In this document: positions 30,761 to 41,180 of the stretch, one piece after another
Layout: every line of letters begins with the position of its first letter
Position numbering within the stretch: the first letter of the stretch is position 1
NCBI GenBank assembly: GCA_039583875.1
Contig: CM077163.1
Coordinates: 109,625,213-109,689,212, forward strand
Origin: Platanthera guangdongensis
Lineage: Eukaryota; Streptophyta; Magnoliopsida; Asparagales; Orchidaceae
Length of the DNA: 64,000 bases
Direction: 5' to 3'
Program-made: the position numbers and the translations under genes
The notes under the pieces: model-generated
The model's database searches: none
Told to the model about the DNA's origin: nothing
Seen by the model: the letters and a program-made list of their open reading frames with translations, nothing else

Positions 30761-31253
30761 TATCCAAGATTTTGAAAGCTAAAAATTGACCAAAACTAGG
30801 CAAAAATTCTGATTTTCCTTGGTGTGTAGAATTTTCTGATCTCTGAACTGCGCTCGACGATTTTCCCAACGATCGTCGAACGGAGTTCGACGATTTCCAG
30901 AATCGTCGAACTGAGTTCAGCGCCCCTCAGATAGTGTGTACTATCTCTTCCGGTCAACGATCGTCGAACGGCGCTCGACGATTTGGTTCCCTGAACGATC
31001 GTCGAACGGAGCTCGACGCCTTCCAAGATCGTCGAACGGAGATCGACGATGTTGGAGTCTCTTCAGATTCCTTTAGAAGCCTCGATCGTCGAACTGAGTT
31101 CAACGATCTTTCCATTTCTGCGTCGAACCCTAATATAAAACTCATTTTTCGCCGTCGTTCTCTCTTGCGCTTTCAATTTCTCTGCAAAAAATATTCTTCC
31201 CTCCAAACAGTTATACACTTGTTCGGTTTGTTTGTTAAGTTTTTGCAGGTACC
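30761..31253 (+). promoter_or_regulatory. Spacer before third ORF: LTR-type palindromes, TATA-like box, splice-acceptor-like site
   Basis: 30845-31110 holds about six copies of the unit CGATCGTCGAACGGAGCTCG (with variants), the same palindrome that fills this family's LTR (34600-34940). A TATA-like TAATATAAAA is at 31131-31140 and a CT-rich leader follows. TTTTTGCAG at 31240-31248 looks like a 3' splice site six bases before ACCATGG, a strong start context. Together these could drive the third ORF by its own promoter or by splicing; no transcript evidence. Confidence 0.6.
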
Positions 31254-34253
31254 ATGGCCGTCTCAGTCGCTGTCCTCGCCGCAATGAAGTTTGATGTAGG
31301 GTTTGACATTGATCTGGACTCCTTCAACACCACTGATCAAATCTTCCAGGACATCCTGAGTTTATTCAAAGATCAGCATCTGTCTGCCCTTATGACCACA
31401 AGAATCAAACTTGCCTCAGATGAAATCAAAGAATGGGTGTATACTGCACACAACCTTGACAACAATACCATAGTTGGATCTATTGCTGGAACACAGGTAC
31501 CTCTGACCCCAACAGTCTTAACAGAAGTTTTTGGTTTAAGAAATGGTGAAGACACTGCTGAACTATCTGGAGAAGAGTTGTCTGATATACTTGCCAGGAT
31601 GGGTCATCCTGAGGGAAACCCTAACAAGTTGTTTAAGAGGAACTTGTCAGTTGAATATAGGTTCCTAGCTGATGTTGTAGGCAAGGTGCTGTTGGCCAAG
31701 CATTCTGCACATGACACCATCTCCAGACATCAGCTCTGCCTTATGGGAGCTCTGGTAGATAGGAAAAGCTTGAACTGGGGAGAGGTCTTCTTTGACCTGA
31801 TAAAGAAAAAGATTAACAAAACCTTTGTGAATTTTGGAAGAATTCTGGGAGTTTTCCTTCAGGCAAGGTGCCCTGCTTTGTTGGTCTCCTCTGGAGTGCA
31901 CATCAATGCCTCCAAGAGACTCACCTGTGCCCTATTTGGGAAATGGGACAGGCAAATTAGCAAGCCCAGCAGGCCCTCTTCAACTGCCCCTTCAGGCACC
32001 AGGACTCAAAGAGTCACTCCCCCCCAGGTCTCTGCTCCTGCAGAAGACCTGCCTGCTGCTAGTGCTGCTTCTCCTCCTCCTCCAAGTCCAACCCTACCAA
32101 TTCCATCCACCACTCCAGCTCCATCCACAATTACAATCTCCAGCCCATCTCCAACCTCAATTCCATCTCCAGCAACCACTTCATCACCTCCAGTAGACCA
32201 CTTCCACCCATTATTCTCATATCCACCACCAGATGTCACCTCATCCCCATCCATACCATCCTTCACACTTCTGGATGAATCCTACATGGATGATTCCCCC
32301 TCCTCTCCTCCAGAATTACCATCCTCTTCAACATCTTTCCAAGACCTTCTCCACCACATCATTGACCAACCCACTTTCACTCCCTCCATATCCCTCCCTT
32401 TGTCCTCCATCTCCACAATCCCCTCTCCTGAGCCATTCATTCCACCATTCAGCCCTCCACCTCCAGCTTCTTCAGCCATCCCTGTACCCTCTACCTCTGC
32501 TCCTCTTCTTGAGCAAGTAGATCTTTCAGCCCTTGCTGACAAGTTGTATGAGCTCATTGCCCCCAGGCTCTCCCTTCTCTTGGAGACCTCTTTAGCTCCT
32601 CTACACTTGTCAGTGGCAGCCCTCTCTGCCAGGCTTTCTTCTCTCCTTCCTCAAGCAGCCCCACCAGCAGTTTGCCTTGATACAGAGGTATCTGCATCCA
32701 GGCAGGGGGAGATGCCCTATGAAGCCAGCCTTCATGCTGCTGCTGCTGCTGCTGCTCCTGTGTCTGCTGCCTCTTCTGCTCCAGTTGCTGCTGCTACTCC
32801 AGTCTTAGCAATAGACCTAAGGTCTTTGCTATCTGCATTTGATACTGCATATTACAGCTACCTTCCAGAAGCTATTGCTGTCCAGCCCTCAGAAGATCTG
32901 TCTAAGGCAATGGTGCCCTTCTCTGGCTGTGACCCCAACATTCTTTCATCCTTTGTACTCTCAGTGATGACTGCTGCTGCTGCTGATAAAGAAAAGGCTG
33001 AATCTGCTTCTGAAATTGTTCTTGCTGCTGCTGAAGAAAATATTCCAACTGCTGCTGAAAATCAAATTGTTTCTGATGAGCCCATTTCCCAGGATTCTCT
33101 GATGACAGAGGCTGTTGTTTTTGAGCCTGCTGTAGATGTTGTTGTTGTTTCTGAACCTGCTGCTGCCATAATTCCTGAAATAACCACTGTTGCTTCTACT
33201 GCTGCTCCAGTATCTGTTGTTACATCTGCTGTTGTATCTGTCTCTGTTGCTCCTTCTGCTTCTGCTTCTGCCCCATCTGCTGTTGTTCAACTAAAAAAAG
33301 GTTTGATGAAAAGGATTGATGCTTTATATGATGCTCAAAGATCTGAATCTGATGACTACAACACTGCCTCTGATGATTCTTCTGCCACCATTGCAAGGAA
33401 AAGGAAGGCAAGAAGTAAGGCAATGAAAAGAATTCCACCTGCCAAAGTTAGAGATGACAATGATGTTCCCTACTATATTCTGCACAACTGCCCAATTACT
33501 GAACATTGGATGCAGTTCTCTAAAAATCAGCTAAAGGCAATGAAGAAGAAAAGGAAGTATGAGAAAGGTTCCACCCAGTCCAAGCACCCTCATCCTCCTC
33601 CACCACCTCCACCTGATGCAGGTGCAGGTGGCAGCTCTGCAAGCTCAGCCCCATCTAGAAGCCAGGCTCCCTACCAACCCCATGCTAGAACATATCAAAG
33701 GGAAAGCCAGTCTAGGGGCTCTTACTCTAGAAGGGGAGGATATAGGGGAAATCAAAGAGAGACTCAAGTATATTCTAAAGGGCATTCCAGGCAGCACCCT
33801 TATTCCAGGGGAGGACATGTTCCTTCTGATACATCTTCTGGTCCATTCCCCTACAAGCTCAAAGAAACTGTGACTGCCAGGACTCCTCAAGATACTTCTT
33901 CCAACAGGTATGAGCCACCTGTTCCATTTGAGGACCCTGAGAAGAATCCTGTTGCTTGGACTGCTAGAATGAAAGAGTTGGCTGCATTAGATCAAATAAA
34001 GAAAGCTAGAGAGCAAGGCCTAGACACCTCCAATATTTCTACCATGTCAGAACAAAGACAGAAGGAATTAGATAGATATGCTTCCAGCAAATTTTTTGAT
34101 GCAGAAAGATATATGGAATTGCATCCTGCTGCTGTGGTTCCCAGGGCTACTAAGCAAATTTATTTGGGTGCAGCAGATGACACCAGATCCAAACAAGAAG
34201 CTTTAAATCCTAACAGAGAAATCAAAATGGTAAAAGGCAAAGAGAAAGAGTAA
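31254..34253 (+). CDS. Sire-C third ORF: large retroelement protein of unknown function
   Basis: A 999-codon intact frame starts in ACCATGG. Residues 1-225 form an alpha-rich domain (LTPTVLTEVFGLRNGED, FLADVVGKVLLAKHSAHDTI, DRKSLNWG) shared with Sire-F's third ORF. Residues 230-440 are Pro/Ser-rich. About 430-700 is Ala/Val-rich with runs of Ala. 720-770 is basic (ARKRKARSKAMKR, KKKRKYEK; probable nuclear localisation or RNA binding). A Pro run precedes an Arg/Gly-rich stretch (RGSYSRRGGYRGNQRE) like RNA-binding RGG boxes. The C-terminus is charged (VAWTARMKELAALDQIKKA). No signal peptide or membrane helix is apparent, so it does not look like an envelope despite its position after pol. Many codons in 31980-33300 are GCT/CCA repeats. 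Function unknown; an RNA- or chromatin-binding accessory role is inference. Confidence 0.85.
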   Translation: MAVSVAVLAAMKFDVGFDIDLDSFNTTDQIFQDILSLFKDQHLSALMTTRIKLASDEIKEWVYTAHNLDNNTIVGSIAGTQVPLTPTVLTEVFGLRNGEDTAELSGEELSDILARMGHPEGNPNKLFKRNLSVEYRFLADVVGKVLLAKHSAHDTISRHQLCLMGALVDRKSLNWGEVFFDLIKKKINKTFVNFGRILGVFLQARCPALLVSSGVHINASKRLTCALFGKWDRQISKPSRPSSTAPSGTRTQRVTPPQVSAPAEDLPAASAASPPPPSPTLPIPSTTPAPSTITISSPSPTSIPSPATTSSPPVDHFHPLFSYPPPDVTSSPSIPSFTLLDESYMDDSPSSPPELPSSSTSFQDLLHHIIDQPTFTPSISLPLSSISTIPSPEPFIPPFSPPPPASSAIPVPSTSAPLLEQVDLSALADKLYELIAPRLSLLLETSLAPLHLSVAALSARLSSLLPQAAPPAVCLDTEVSASRQGEMPYEASLHAAAAAAAPVSAASSAPVAAATPVLAIDLRSLLSAFDTAYYSYLPEAIAVQPSEDLSKAMVPFSGCDPNILSSFVLSVMTAAAADKEKAESASEIVLAAAEENIPTAAENQIVSDEPISQDSLMTEAVVFEPAVDVVVVSEPAAAIIPEITTVASTAAPVSVVTSAVVSVSVAPSASASAPSAVVQLKKGLMKRIDALYDAQRSESDDYNTASDDSSATIARKRKARSKAMKRIPPAKVRDDNDVPYYILHNCPITEHWMQFSKNQLKAMKKKRKYEKGSTQSKHPHPPPPPPPDAGAGGSSASSAPSRSQAPYQPHARTYQRESQSRGSYSRRGGYRGNQRETQVYSKGHSRQHPYSRGGHVPSDTSSGPFPYKLKETVTARTPQDTSSNRYEPPVPFEDPEKNPVAWTARMKELAALDQIKKAREQGLDTSNISTMSEQRQKELDRYASSKFFDAERYMELHPAAVVPRATKQIYLGAADDTRSKQEALNPNREIKMVKGKEKE

Positions 34254-34433
34254 TTCTGTAAGGTGACAATCCTTGGTTTCTCTGACTGATATCTGGATGA
34301 CATATATATATATATCTCTGTGATGGTTCTGCAAATGACTAGCTGCTATTGTTTTTATGCATTTTTGATTGTATGTTGCTATTTGATTTTTCAAAATCTA
34401 TAAATAGTAATCCTAACCCAAATAGGGGGAGAT
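34254..34433 (+). other. Sire-C 3' untranslated region with polypurine tract
   Basis: A (TA)n stretch at 34302-34313 is followed by the polypurine tract AATAGGGGGAGAT (34421-34433), next to the LTR start TGTTGG. Confidence 0.88.
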
Positions 34434-34474
34434 TGTTGGAACACCCTATTACTAATTTGGGTCAGGATCACTAT
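34404..34474 (+). promoter_or_regulatory. Inverted repeat across polypurine tract/U3 boundary (Sire-C)
   Basis: ATAGTAATCCTAACCCAAAT (34404-34423) can pair with ATTTGGGTCAGGATCACTAT (34455-34474) at 18 of 20 bases. The loop contains the polypurine tract and the first 21 bases of U3. Different but equally complementary stems stand at the same place in Sire-D, Sire-E and Sire-F. Confidence 0.8.
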
Positions 34475-36013
34475 GTCTCTAGGAATCTTTGTTTGACCTT
34501 CTGTATAGCTTAATAGGTCAATTAGAATTGAGTCTAAGGGTTAGAAGTCTAGGTTTGGAAGCTGCCCTGAAGACCAAGTTTTTCTGGAGACTAAGTCCAA
34601 TCGTCGAGCTCAGCACGACGATTCGTCGAACTCCGGTCGACGATCGTCTAGCTCAACTTCGACAGATCGTCGAGCTCCATTCGACGATCGCTGAGCTCAA
34701 ACCTCATAATATCGTCGAGCTCCACTCGACGATCGCTGAGCTCAACTTCTCAATATCGTCGAACTCCATTCGACGATCGCTGAGCTCAGGTCGACGATTT
34801 TGACTCTGCACTGGATCCTCATCTCTGAGCTCAGTTCGACGATCTTTGAGCTCAGATCGACGATTATCTTGCTACTTGGATTTTCCAGTTCGCTGAGCTC
34901 AGCTCGACGATAGCAGAGCTCAGTTCGACGATTTCAGTTATCTTTCAGAATTCAAATTTAAATCAGATAGAAGTTATTCTGCATTTAATTCAGAAGATCT
35001 GCCAGCCGTTTTCATTTACTTCTGGAGCAAGTTTCAAGGGATTTTTCAAGGAACAATTCAGTGGACTTTCCTTCAGAACAAATTATGCAATTAAGGCTGT
35101 AATCAATACAGACCAACGGCTATCTTTGACAGAGTAATATTCTATTCTGGCACAGAGAATAAATGACAGAATGTTTTTGAATGAAATAGAGAAGATATAC
35201 AGAGATTGACAAGAAGAGGACACACAACTCAGAATACAGAGACTCTTTCAAAATATTCTGTCAACAAGAATTCAGAAGGACACTCATCAGAGAGATCAAG
35301 CTTTCAAAAATTCTTCAGATCTCTTCAGCTCTAAAAGTGTTCAAGGCCAACATCATTTCAAGACCCCAGACACTCAACATTTCAGCTTGCTGAAATCATC
35401 TTTTGCTGGAGATCTATATTTGAAGGCCTATCACCCTCAGCAAAGCTCATCTTCCTGAAGATCAAGGACTCAGGGGGAGCTTTGACATCAATCCACTAAG
35501 TCTTCTCAGTTGATTGAGAAAAGAGAAGGCTGCCATCACTCTCTCACCCCCACTCTGTAAAGGGTTTTCAAACTCCCTTCAAAAGTTTGAATCTGGTTTT
35601 TGAGCACCTTGTCAAAAGCTCATTGGTGGCAAGACACCTGATCAAAAAATCTGTTTTGGTTTTTGAGCACCTTATCAAAAGCTCATTGGTGCCCAGGACA
35701 CCTGATCAACTCATCCTGCAGTGGATTCCTACCTAGGGTGGTAGAAGAGTAGATGTACCCAAGTTTGGGGAACCACTATAACTCCTTGTGTCATCTGGTT
35801 CTGCATGTTTTCTTTTTGTTTCTGGCCTAGATTTTCTTGTGCTTAGTTTCTGCATAGCTTGGTTTTGTGATTAGTTTTATTTCTGCTTCCCTGCTTACAC
35901 TCATTACAATAATTGTTGTAAAGCTTTGCAAAAGTTTTTCTTTGTGTTTTAAAAAGCACCATATATTCTATTCACCCCCCTCTAGAGTATATCTGATCTA
36001 GTTTCCCCTTTCA
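34434..36013 (+). repeat. Sire-C 3' LTR (1580 bp)
   Basis: Starts TGTTGGAACACCC and ends CCCCTTTCA. U3 holds an array of CGACGATCG / GAGCTCAG palindromes (34600-34940), for example TCGTCGAGCTCCATTCGACGA. U5 contains 'GTGGTAGAAGAGTAGATGTACCCAAG..GGGGAACCACTATAACTCC' and a C-run 'TTCACCCCCCTCTAGAG' near the end. Same family as 54161-55682. Confidence 0.9.
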
Positions 36014-37897
36014 TATTTGATGAAGGAAGTTTGCTTAACAAGCAATTCTTCCAGTGGTATTCTTGAAGATGCAGCTGCACGACTTGAACAGCTGAGTCTC
36101 GATGAGACCGCTAAAGATGAAACTCCTAAGTACGTCAAAGTTTCCACCTCAACGTCAACTGGGAATGTTGAAGATCAAAATGGAACAAATCTCTTAGAAG
36201 AAGGAGAAGCCCAAGAAGTAGTCGAAGCTCCAGACGCCAGATTTCTAGAGCTCCGGCACGTGAGGGATCATCCTAGAGATCAGATCATCGGAGATCCTCG
36301 TGACGGTGTCAGAACTCGAAGAGGTACCATTAACGAGGTTTTACATCTTAGCTTCCTGTCACAGGTTGAGCCAAAGAAGTTTGACGAGGCGAACAAAGAT
36401 GCGGCATGGATTTTGGCCATGCAAGATGAACTACATCAATTCGAACGATGCAACGTTTGGACGCTGGTTCCCAGACCACACAAGCAGAATGTGATTGGCA
36501 CCAAGTTGGTCTTCAGAAACAAGCTGGATGAACATGGTGTCATCATAAAGAACAAGGCAAGGCTGGTGGCTCAAGGTTACAGACAGGAGGAGGGGATTGA
36601 CTTCGACCAGACCTTTGCACCAGTAGCAAGGCTCGAGGCAATCAGATTGTTCCTGGCATATGCTTCGCACAAAGGATTCACAGTCTATCAAATGGATGTG
36701 AAATCAACATTCTTGAACGGAGATCTGAAAGAGGAAGTATACGTCGCTCAACCCCCAGGTTTTGTCAATCCTACTTATCCCAATCATGTATATTTTCTTA
36801 ATAAAGCTTTATATGGTTTAAAACAAGTTCCACGAGCTTGGTATGAGACTTTATCTAGTTTTCTTCTTGAGAACAAGTTCTCTAGAGGTAAAATAGATAA
36901 GACATTGTTTCTCAGGGAAGTCAAAGGCAAGATTTTGCTGGTGCAAATCTATGTCGATGACATAATATTCGGCTCTACGGACAACAATCTTTGCAAGAAG
37001 TTTTGTAAACTTATGCAAGGAAAGTTTGAAATGAGCAGTATGGGAGAGCTAAAGTATTTCTTGGGACTTCAAGTGAAACAGTCTAAGGATGGAATCTTCA
37101 TCTCTCAGACGAAGTTCACAAATGAACTCCTCAAGAAATTCGGTATGGAGAGTGCAACCTCTATGAGGACTCCAATGGGATCCACTATGTCTCTGGATAA
37201 GGATGAGAAAGGTAAACCTTTCGATGAAACCAATTACAGAAGCATCATTGGATCCCTGCTCTACCTTACTGCCAGTAGACCGGATATCATGTTCTCCACA
37301 TGTGTCTGTGCCAGATATCAGGTGAACACTAAGGAATCTCACTATGTCACTGCAAAGCGAATTCTAAGATACCTTAAAGGTACTCCCAATCTTGGCTTGT
37401 GGTACCTGAGAAACAATGATGTCGAGTTAATAGGTTTTTCAGATGCTGATTTTGCAGGGAGTAGGGATGACAGGAAAAACACTTCCGGGACGTGTCAATT
37501 CCTCGGAAGAAGGCTTATCTCATGGAACAGCAAGAAGGAGAATTGTGTAGCTACCTCCACAGCAGAGTCTGAGTACATCTCGGCAGGCAGCTGTTGCGCA
37601 CAACTCATATGGATCAGAAACCAGTTAGCAGACTATGACCTTCAGTTCAAGGAAGTACCAATATACTGCGACTCCTCCAGTGCAATTGCAATTGCCAACA
37701 ATCCGGTATCGCACAGCAGAACGAAGCATATTGAAGTGCGCTACCACTTCATTCAAGAGCATGTGGAGAACAAGGACATCCCTCTCTGTTATGTCCCCAC
37801 GGACAAGCAGATTGCAGACATTTTCACAAAGCCCTTAGACGAAGCCAAGTTCAGTCTTTTCAAAACTGAATTGGGGATGCTAAAGTATGAGGAATGA
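36014..37897 (+). CDS. pol: Sire-D pol, C-terminal part: RT and RNase H
   Basis: The 626-codon frame from 36017 is uninterrupted. It begins just after an IFDE sequence (36014-36023, another frame), the end of the integrase region, so its ATG is only a chance start inside pol. A linker (residues 1-130) is followed by [52 protein letters not shown], then catalytic YVDDIIFGS at about residue 312. RNase H is at about 470-600 ([42 protein letters not shown]). It ends with [16 protein letters not shown] and [12 protein letters not shown]. The catalytic residues are intact. All upstream parts (LTR, gag, protease, integrase) are missing to the left, where Sire-C's LTR abuts it. Confidence 0.92.
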   Translation, partial: YLMKEVCLTSNSSSGILEDAAARLEQLSLDETAKDETPKYVKVSTSTSTGNVEDQNGTNLLEEGEAQEVVEAPDARFLELRHVRDHPRDQIIGDPRDGVRTRRGTINEVLHLSFLSQVEPKKFDEANKDAAWILAMQDELHQFERCNVWTLVPRPHKQNVIGTKLVFRNKLDEHGVIIKNKARLVAQGYRQEEGIDFDQTFAPVARLEAIRLFLAYASHKGFTVYQMDVKSTFLNGDLKEEVYVAQPPGFVNPTYPNHVYFLNKALYGLKQVPRAWYETLSSFLLENKFSRGKIDKTLFLREVKGKILLVQIYVDDIIFGSTDNNLCKKFCKLMQGKFEMSSMGELKYFLGLQVKQSKDGIFISQTKFTNELLKKFGMESATSMRTPMGSTMSLDKDEKGKPFDETNYRSIIGSLLYLTASRPDIMFSTCVCARYQVNTKESHYVTAKRILRYLKGTPNLGLWYLRNNDVELIGFSDADFAGSRDDRKNTSGTCQFLGRRLISWNSKKENCVATSTAESEYISAGSCCAQLIWIRNQLADYDLQFKEVPIYCDSSSAIAIANNPVSHSRTKHIEVRYHFIQEHVENKDIPLCYVPTDKQIADIFTKPLDEAKFSLFKTELGMLKYEE

Positions 37898-38204
37898 AGA
37901 CTACAGAAGCTCCATGCTCGTGCATCTAGGGGGAGGCTTTGCCAGGAACTACAGGGTGAGCACAGGTGCAAGAACTGAGGGGGAGAAAGGGGTCAAATGC
38001 TACAGACCCCGATTTGAAGAAGCCGAAAAGGGGGAGATTACCATTACCCTCTTGGCTAAGGCTAAGGTGGCTCCCAGTTTGCTCTCAAATTGGTCTTGGT
38101 AATAAATATCTCTCTCAACTCAATTTCAAGGTTATGATTTTCATTCCCATACGCCATATTCACCTTAGCTTGTAGGGTTTAGGCTTCTTCAAATAGGGGG
38201 AGAT
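37898..38204 (+). other. Sire-D 3' untranslated region with four purine tracts
   Basis: GGGGGAG occurs at about 37929, 37979, 38031 and 38196 (the last beside the LTR): the multiple polypurine tract arrangement of Sireviruses. GGCTTCTTCAAAT (38182-38194) is exactly complementary, inverted, to ATTTGAAGAAGCC in the LTR (38234-38246). Confidence 0.88.
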
Positions 38205-39817
38205 TGTTGGGTATTGTATCCACAACGTACCTGATTTGAAGAAGCCCCTGAAAAGCTAAGGTAAATAGATAATGTATTTGATAAAATATTTCAAGTTGTG
38301 CTTGCAGTTTTTCCACGCTAAGTGCACACCAATATCAGGGTGCAGTAGGTCAATATACACGGGTCTGCACGACGTAATCCCTCGTTGAGTAGATCAGTGT
38401 GTTGGCCTACGTGTACTCTCTCTATTGGAGTGTACTTATTTTCAAGTACAGGGTCGTGATCATGCAAGAGCAGACAAGGAGCAAGGATGGGTCAAAGAGC
38501 AGTCCATGGGCGGATAGACGAAAATCGTCTAAGTGTTAATCGACGAGAATCACCAAGTGATTCTCGCCGATTCGGTGAGAATCATCAAGTGATTCTCGCC
38601 GATTCGGGGAGAATCACTAGTGATTCTCGCCGATTCGGGGAGAGTCACTAGTGATTCTCGCCGAATCGTCGAGAATCACTAGCTGATTCTCGACGTCTCC
38701 TTTCGGCGAAAACAGTGCGTGCAACCAAGTCAACTTCGTCGAGAATCATCTTTGATTCTCGCCAAATCGTCGAGAATCACCTTTGATTCTCGACGATTCG
38801 ATGATACTCACCTTTGATTCTCGCCGAATTTGACTTGGGCGAATTCTGGATCCCGCTGGACCGGACTCTGCCGCTGGCGCTGTTTTGAACCGGGGTTAGG
38901 GTTTCTTCAGGTGGGACCCATAACGGTTATAATAGAGTATTTCCACCGTATAAATATACGCATATTTTGAACAGTAGAGTGACACAAAAAGAAATACACG
39001 ATCTGCCGACCGTGACCTAGATCGCGATATCTGCTCCGCCGCCGTTGCCGGTCGTGCAAGTTGTTCGCCGACCTTGATCGTGATCTCTTCCAGATCTTCC
39101 GTCGACAGAAGCTTAGCCAAGCTTAGAGTCTCACGCGTCTAACCAGAGATCCTTTGTCTCTTGATTTGTTGATCGGGAAAACCTTCCCCGTCCGAATCGA
39201 TCGAGACGATCAATCCTAGTGTGACCGTTGGAAGACCTAGCTAGCTTCGCTACGAAGTTTGAATCTCCAAAGTACAGCAGCCGCACACCGTTGTCGCCGC
39301 CGATCCCGAGAACCAAGCCGCCGCTCCTCTTGCCGCCGCCTGTCTCGGGGAGATTCTCTCCAACTGAGATTTAGGGTTGTGGACTCTTCGATTACTTCAA
39401 GAACACGTCATCAAACGAAGAGGGACACCTTAGTCTCCAAAAGTAGTTTGTATTTATCGTACATTCTAGTTTATTTTTGTTGTAAAGGAACGTTGGTTCC
39501 TACTTGTAAGGGTTGGGTGCAACCCGTGCTGTGGGAGTGTTGACTCCTACGTGTGGAAGGGTTCCTTCCGATAGTGCAAGGATTGGTTTTCAATCCTGTT
39601 GGTGAAGAGATCGAGTCGTCCCTTGTTGGGAGATAGGTCGAAGAGGGAAAGTGGATGTACCCAACTCGGGGAACCACTATAAATAGCTTGTGTACCTTCT
39701 TTGCTGTGCTGGTTTGTTTATTTGTGCAGGTACAATTTTAATTCCGCAAAAATGTTGCACGTCACCTATTCCCCCCCCCCCCATAGGTGAAGGTAGTTGA
39801 CACTAGGTGGACTTTCA
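38205..39817 (+). repeat. Sire-D 3' LTR (1613 bp)
   Basis: Starts TGTTGGGTATTG and ends TGGACTTTCA. It is a diverged relative of the LTRs at 21002 and 23654, in the opposite orientation, with a GATTCTCG palindrome array (38535-38830). TATA-like TATAAATATA at 38949-38958. A run of about 12 C near the end (39770-39782) is enclosed by CACCTAT and ATAGGTG. It lies in the protease of Gyp-5 (39818 on). Confidence 0.9.
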
Positions 39818-40295
39818 AACTCGCTAGACAGAAAAGAATACGAAGCATCCATATCAAACAGTGCCTAGGTTGCATGTAACACACACAAGAAACATACATA
39901 AGATGCAAACAAAAGCAAGCAATACGATTATCCCGCACTCGTAAAACTTAGGATTGCGCTTGAGACGCGAAGGACTCAACCACTGCTTTTCCCGTCTCCA
40001 ACAAAGACGCTCTGATTTCCTGTTCACCCAGACGTTGATGACTCCTGATAAGGTTGGGCACAAGTGTACCCATGGCAGAAAACATCAACAATCTAGTCAT
40101 GTTCACGACTATCGTACAAACACGTTGATCCCACACATCCATGTATTGTAGTTATATAACATAACGCCATCAGAGAACTATCATCCCAAATGGCTTACTG
40201 TACATATAACACATGCATAATCCACCATACATGAGGAGCCCAATTATTTATGTACATCATTATGTCGACATTTCCTTCTCCTTTATTGCCCGCTC
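39818..40295 (-). pseudogene. Gyp-5 protease start and gag-protease linker
   Basis: 39865-39818 on the minus strand encodes ALFDMDASYSFLSSEF, the gypsy protease active site with DTGA changed to DMDA, so inactive. Sire-D's LTR interrupts it at 39817. Between this and gag (39866-40295) is about 430 bp without an obvious frame, longer than the 105-107-bp intron in Gyp-1 and Gyp-2; ACCTAG just before GCACTG could be the matching acceptor. Confidence 0.65.
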
Positions 40296-40981
40296 CTAGC
40301 CAACGCGGCAATCTCGGGATTTATGTCCTGCTTTATCACATGAATAACACTTGTATTGCTTCTTTGGCTGCTGAACACCATCCCAACAGTCACGAACGAT
40401 GTGTCCTACCTGACCACAAGAATAACAAGTACGCTTCTCGAGTCTTTGCCTCTTACGGTGAGCAGACTTCCCAACCCTTGGAGTGCGCACTTTCCTGGTC
40501 GCAGGCCTCTGCTGGGCTCTCATCAATTCCATTTCCAACAGTCTAGCTGCCTCCACCAGTGGTTTGAATCCCAAGAACTTAGGACTCATCAACAAGAAAC
40601 GGAGTTCCTGGCGTAGCCCATCATAAAACTGATTGATCTTCATCCCCTCGGTTTCAAACACAAACTCGGGTTGTTGTCTCATTGCAAAAAATGCATGAAA
40701 ATAGTCCTCAACCGTGTCCTCTCCTTGGCTCAAACACACATTCACCGACAAAGCTGAGGCACTTCCCCTTGCCGTCTGCTCAAGTTCACTACCAGCATGG
40801 GACGCATGACCAGATCAGAGGGTTGAACCTGTCCCTCATGGTATGCCTTGAGCGTTACAAAAACCACATCGGCAATCAGTCGAGCCGTTTCAATCGATGG
40901 AGGAGATGTTGGTACCACAGTTGATGTCATGCTTCCCATCGAGTGTTGGGGTTCCTGCTGCCATGTCGTCACACTCGTCAC
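40296..40981 (-). pseudogene. gag: Gyp-5 gag lacking its central core, two zinc knuckles
   Basis: Two overlapping frames (40981-40742 and 40751-40296) together give an N-terminus (PPSIETARLIADVVF, matching PPSYETVRRIVEAVF of Gyp-2), then directly SQGEDTVEDYFHAFFAM and FYDGLRQELRFLL, and two knuckles: CYSCGQVGHIVRDC and CYSCDKAGHKSRDC. The roughly 100-residue gag core with the WW motif, present in Gyp-1, is missing. Gyp-2 lacks the same part. A non-autonomous derivative is possible. Confidence 0.75.
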
Positions 40982-41180
40982 CTACATTCGGAAAATTACA
41001 CAAGTAAGCAACAAGATAGGAACACGCATGTTCCTCAAACACAAAAATTTGCATTCCGATCATAGACATTCAGGAGTTCAAACGGGTTAACGTGGTTTGC
41101 ACATACACGTGCTCGCCACCCCACAAAAGAAGTCGACCACGACTTCGAGAGGGAAAGACCAAGACAGCTGATACCAAAAA
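40982..41180 (-). other. Gyp-5 leader and primer-binding site
   Basis: The minus strand has TGGTATCAGCTG at 41176-41165, just inside the LTR, then a leader sharing the 'GTGGCGAGCACGTGTATGTGC' region (41090-41125) with the other Tekay-like leaders. Confidence 0.78.

Larger units (their letters stand above)
28536..36013 (+). mobile_element. Sire-C: Sirevirus-type copia element, 5'-truncated, with third ORF
   Basis: Plus-strand order: end of integrase, RT, RNase H (28536-30760), a palindrome-rich spacer with TATA-like box, a 999-codon third ORF (31254-34253), polypurine tract, 3' LTR (34434-36013). The 5' LTR, gag, protease and most of integrase are missing. The LTR abuts Sire-D's pol at 36014, suggesting Sire-C inserted there before the left side was lost. 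Confidence 0.88.

Noticed and set aside
32006..32557. Gly- or Pro-rich ORFs overlapping the third ORF
   Set aside because: Mirror-frame products of its Pro/Ser-rich codons.
31254..34253. Calling the third ORF an envelope gene from its position
   Set aside because: No signal peptide, membrane helix or fusion-like segment is visible; the features are those of a nuclear or RNA-binding protein.
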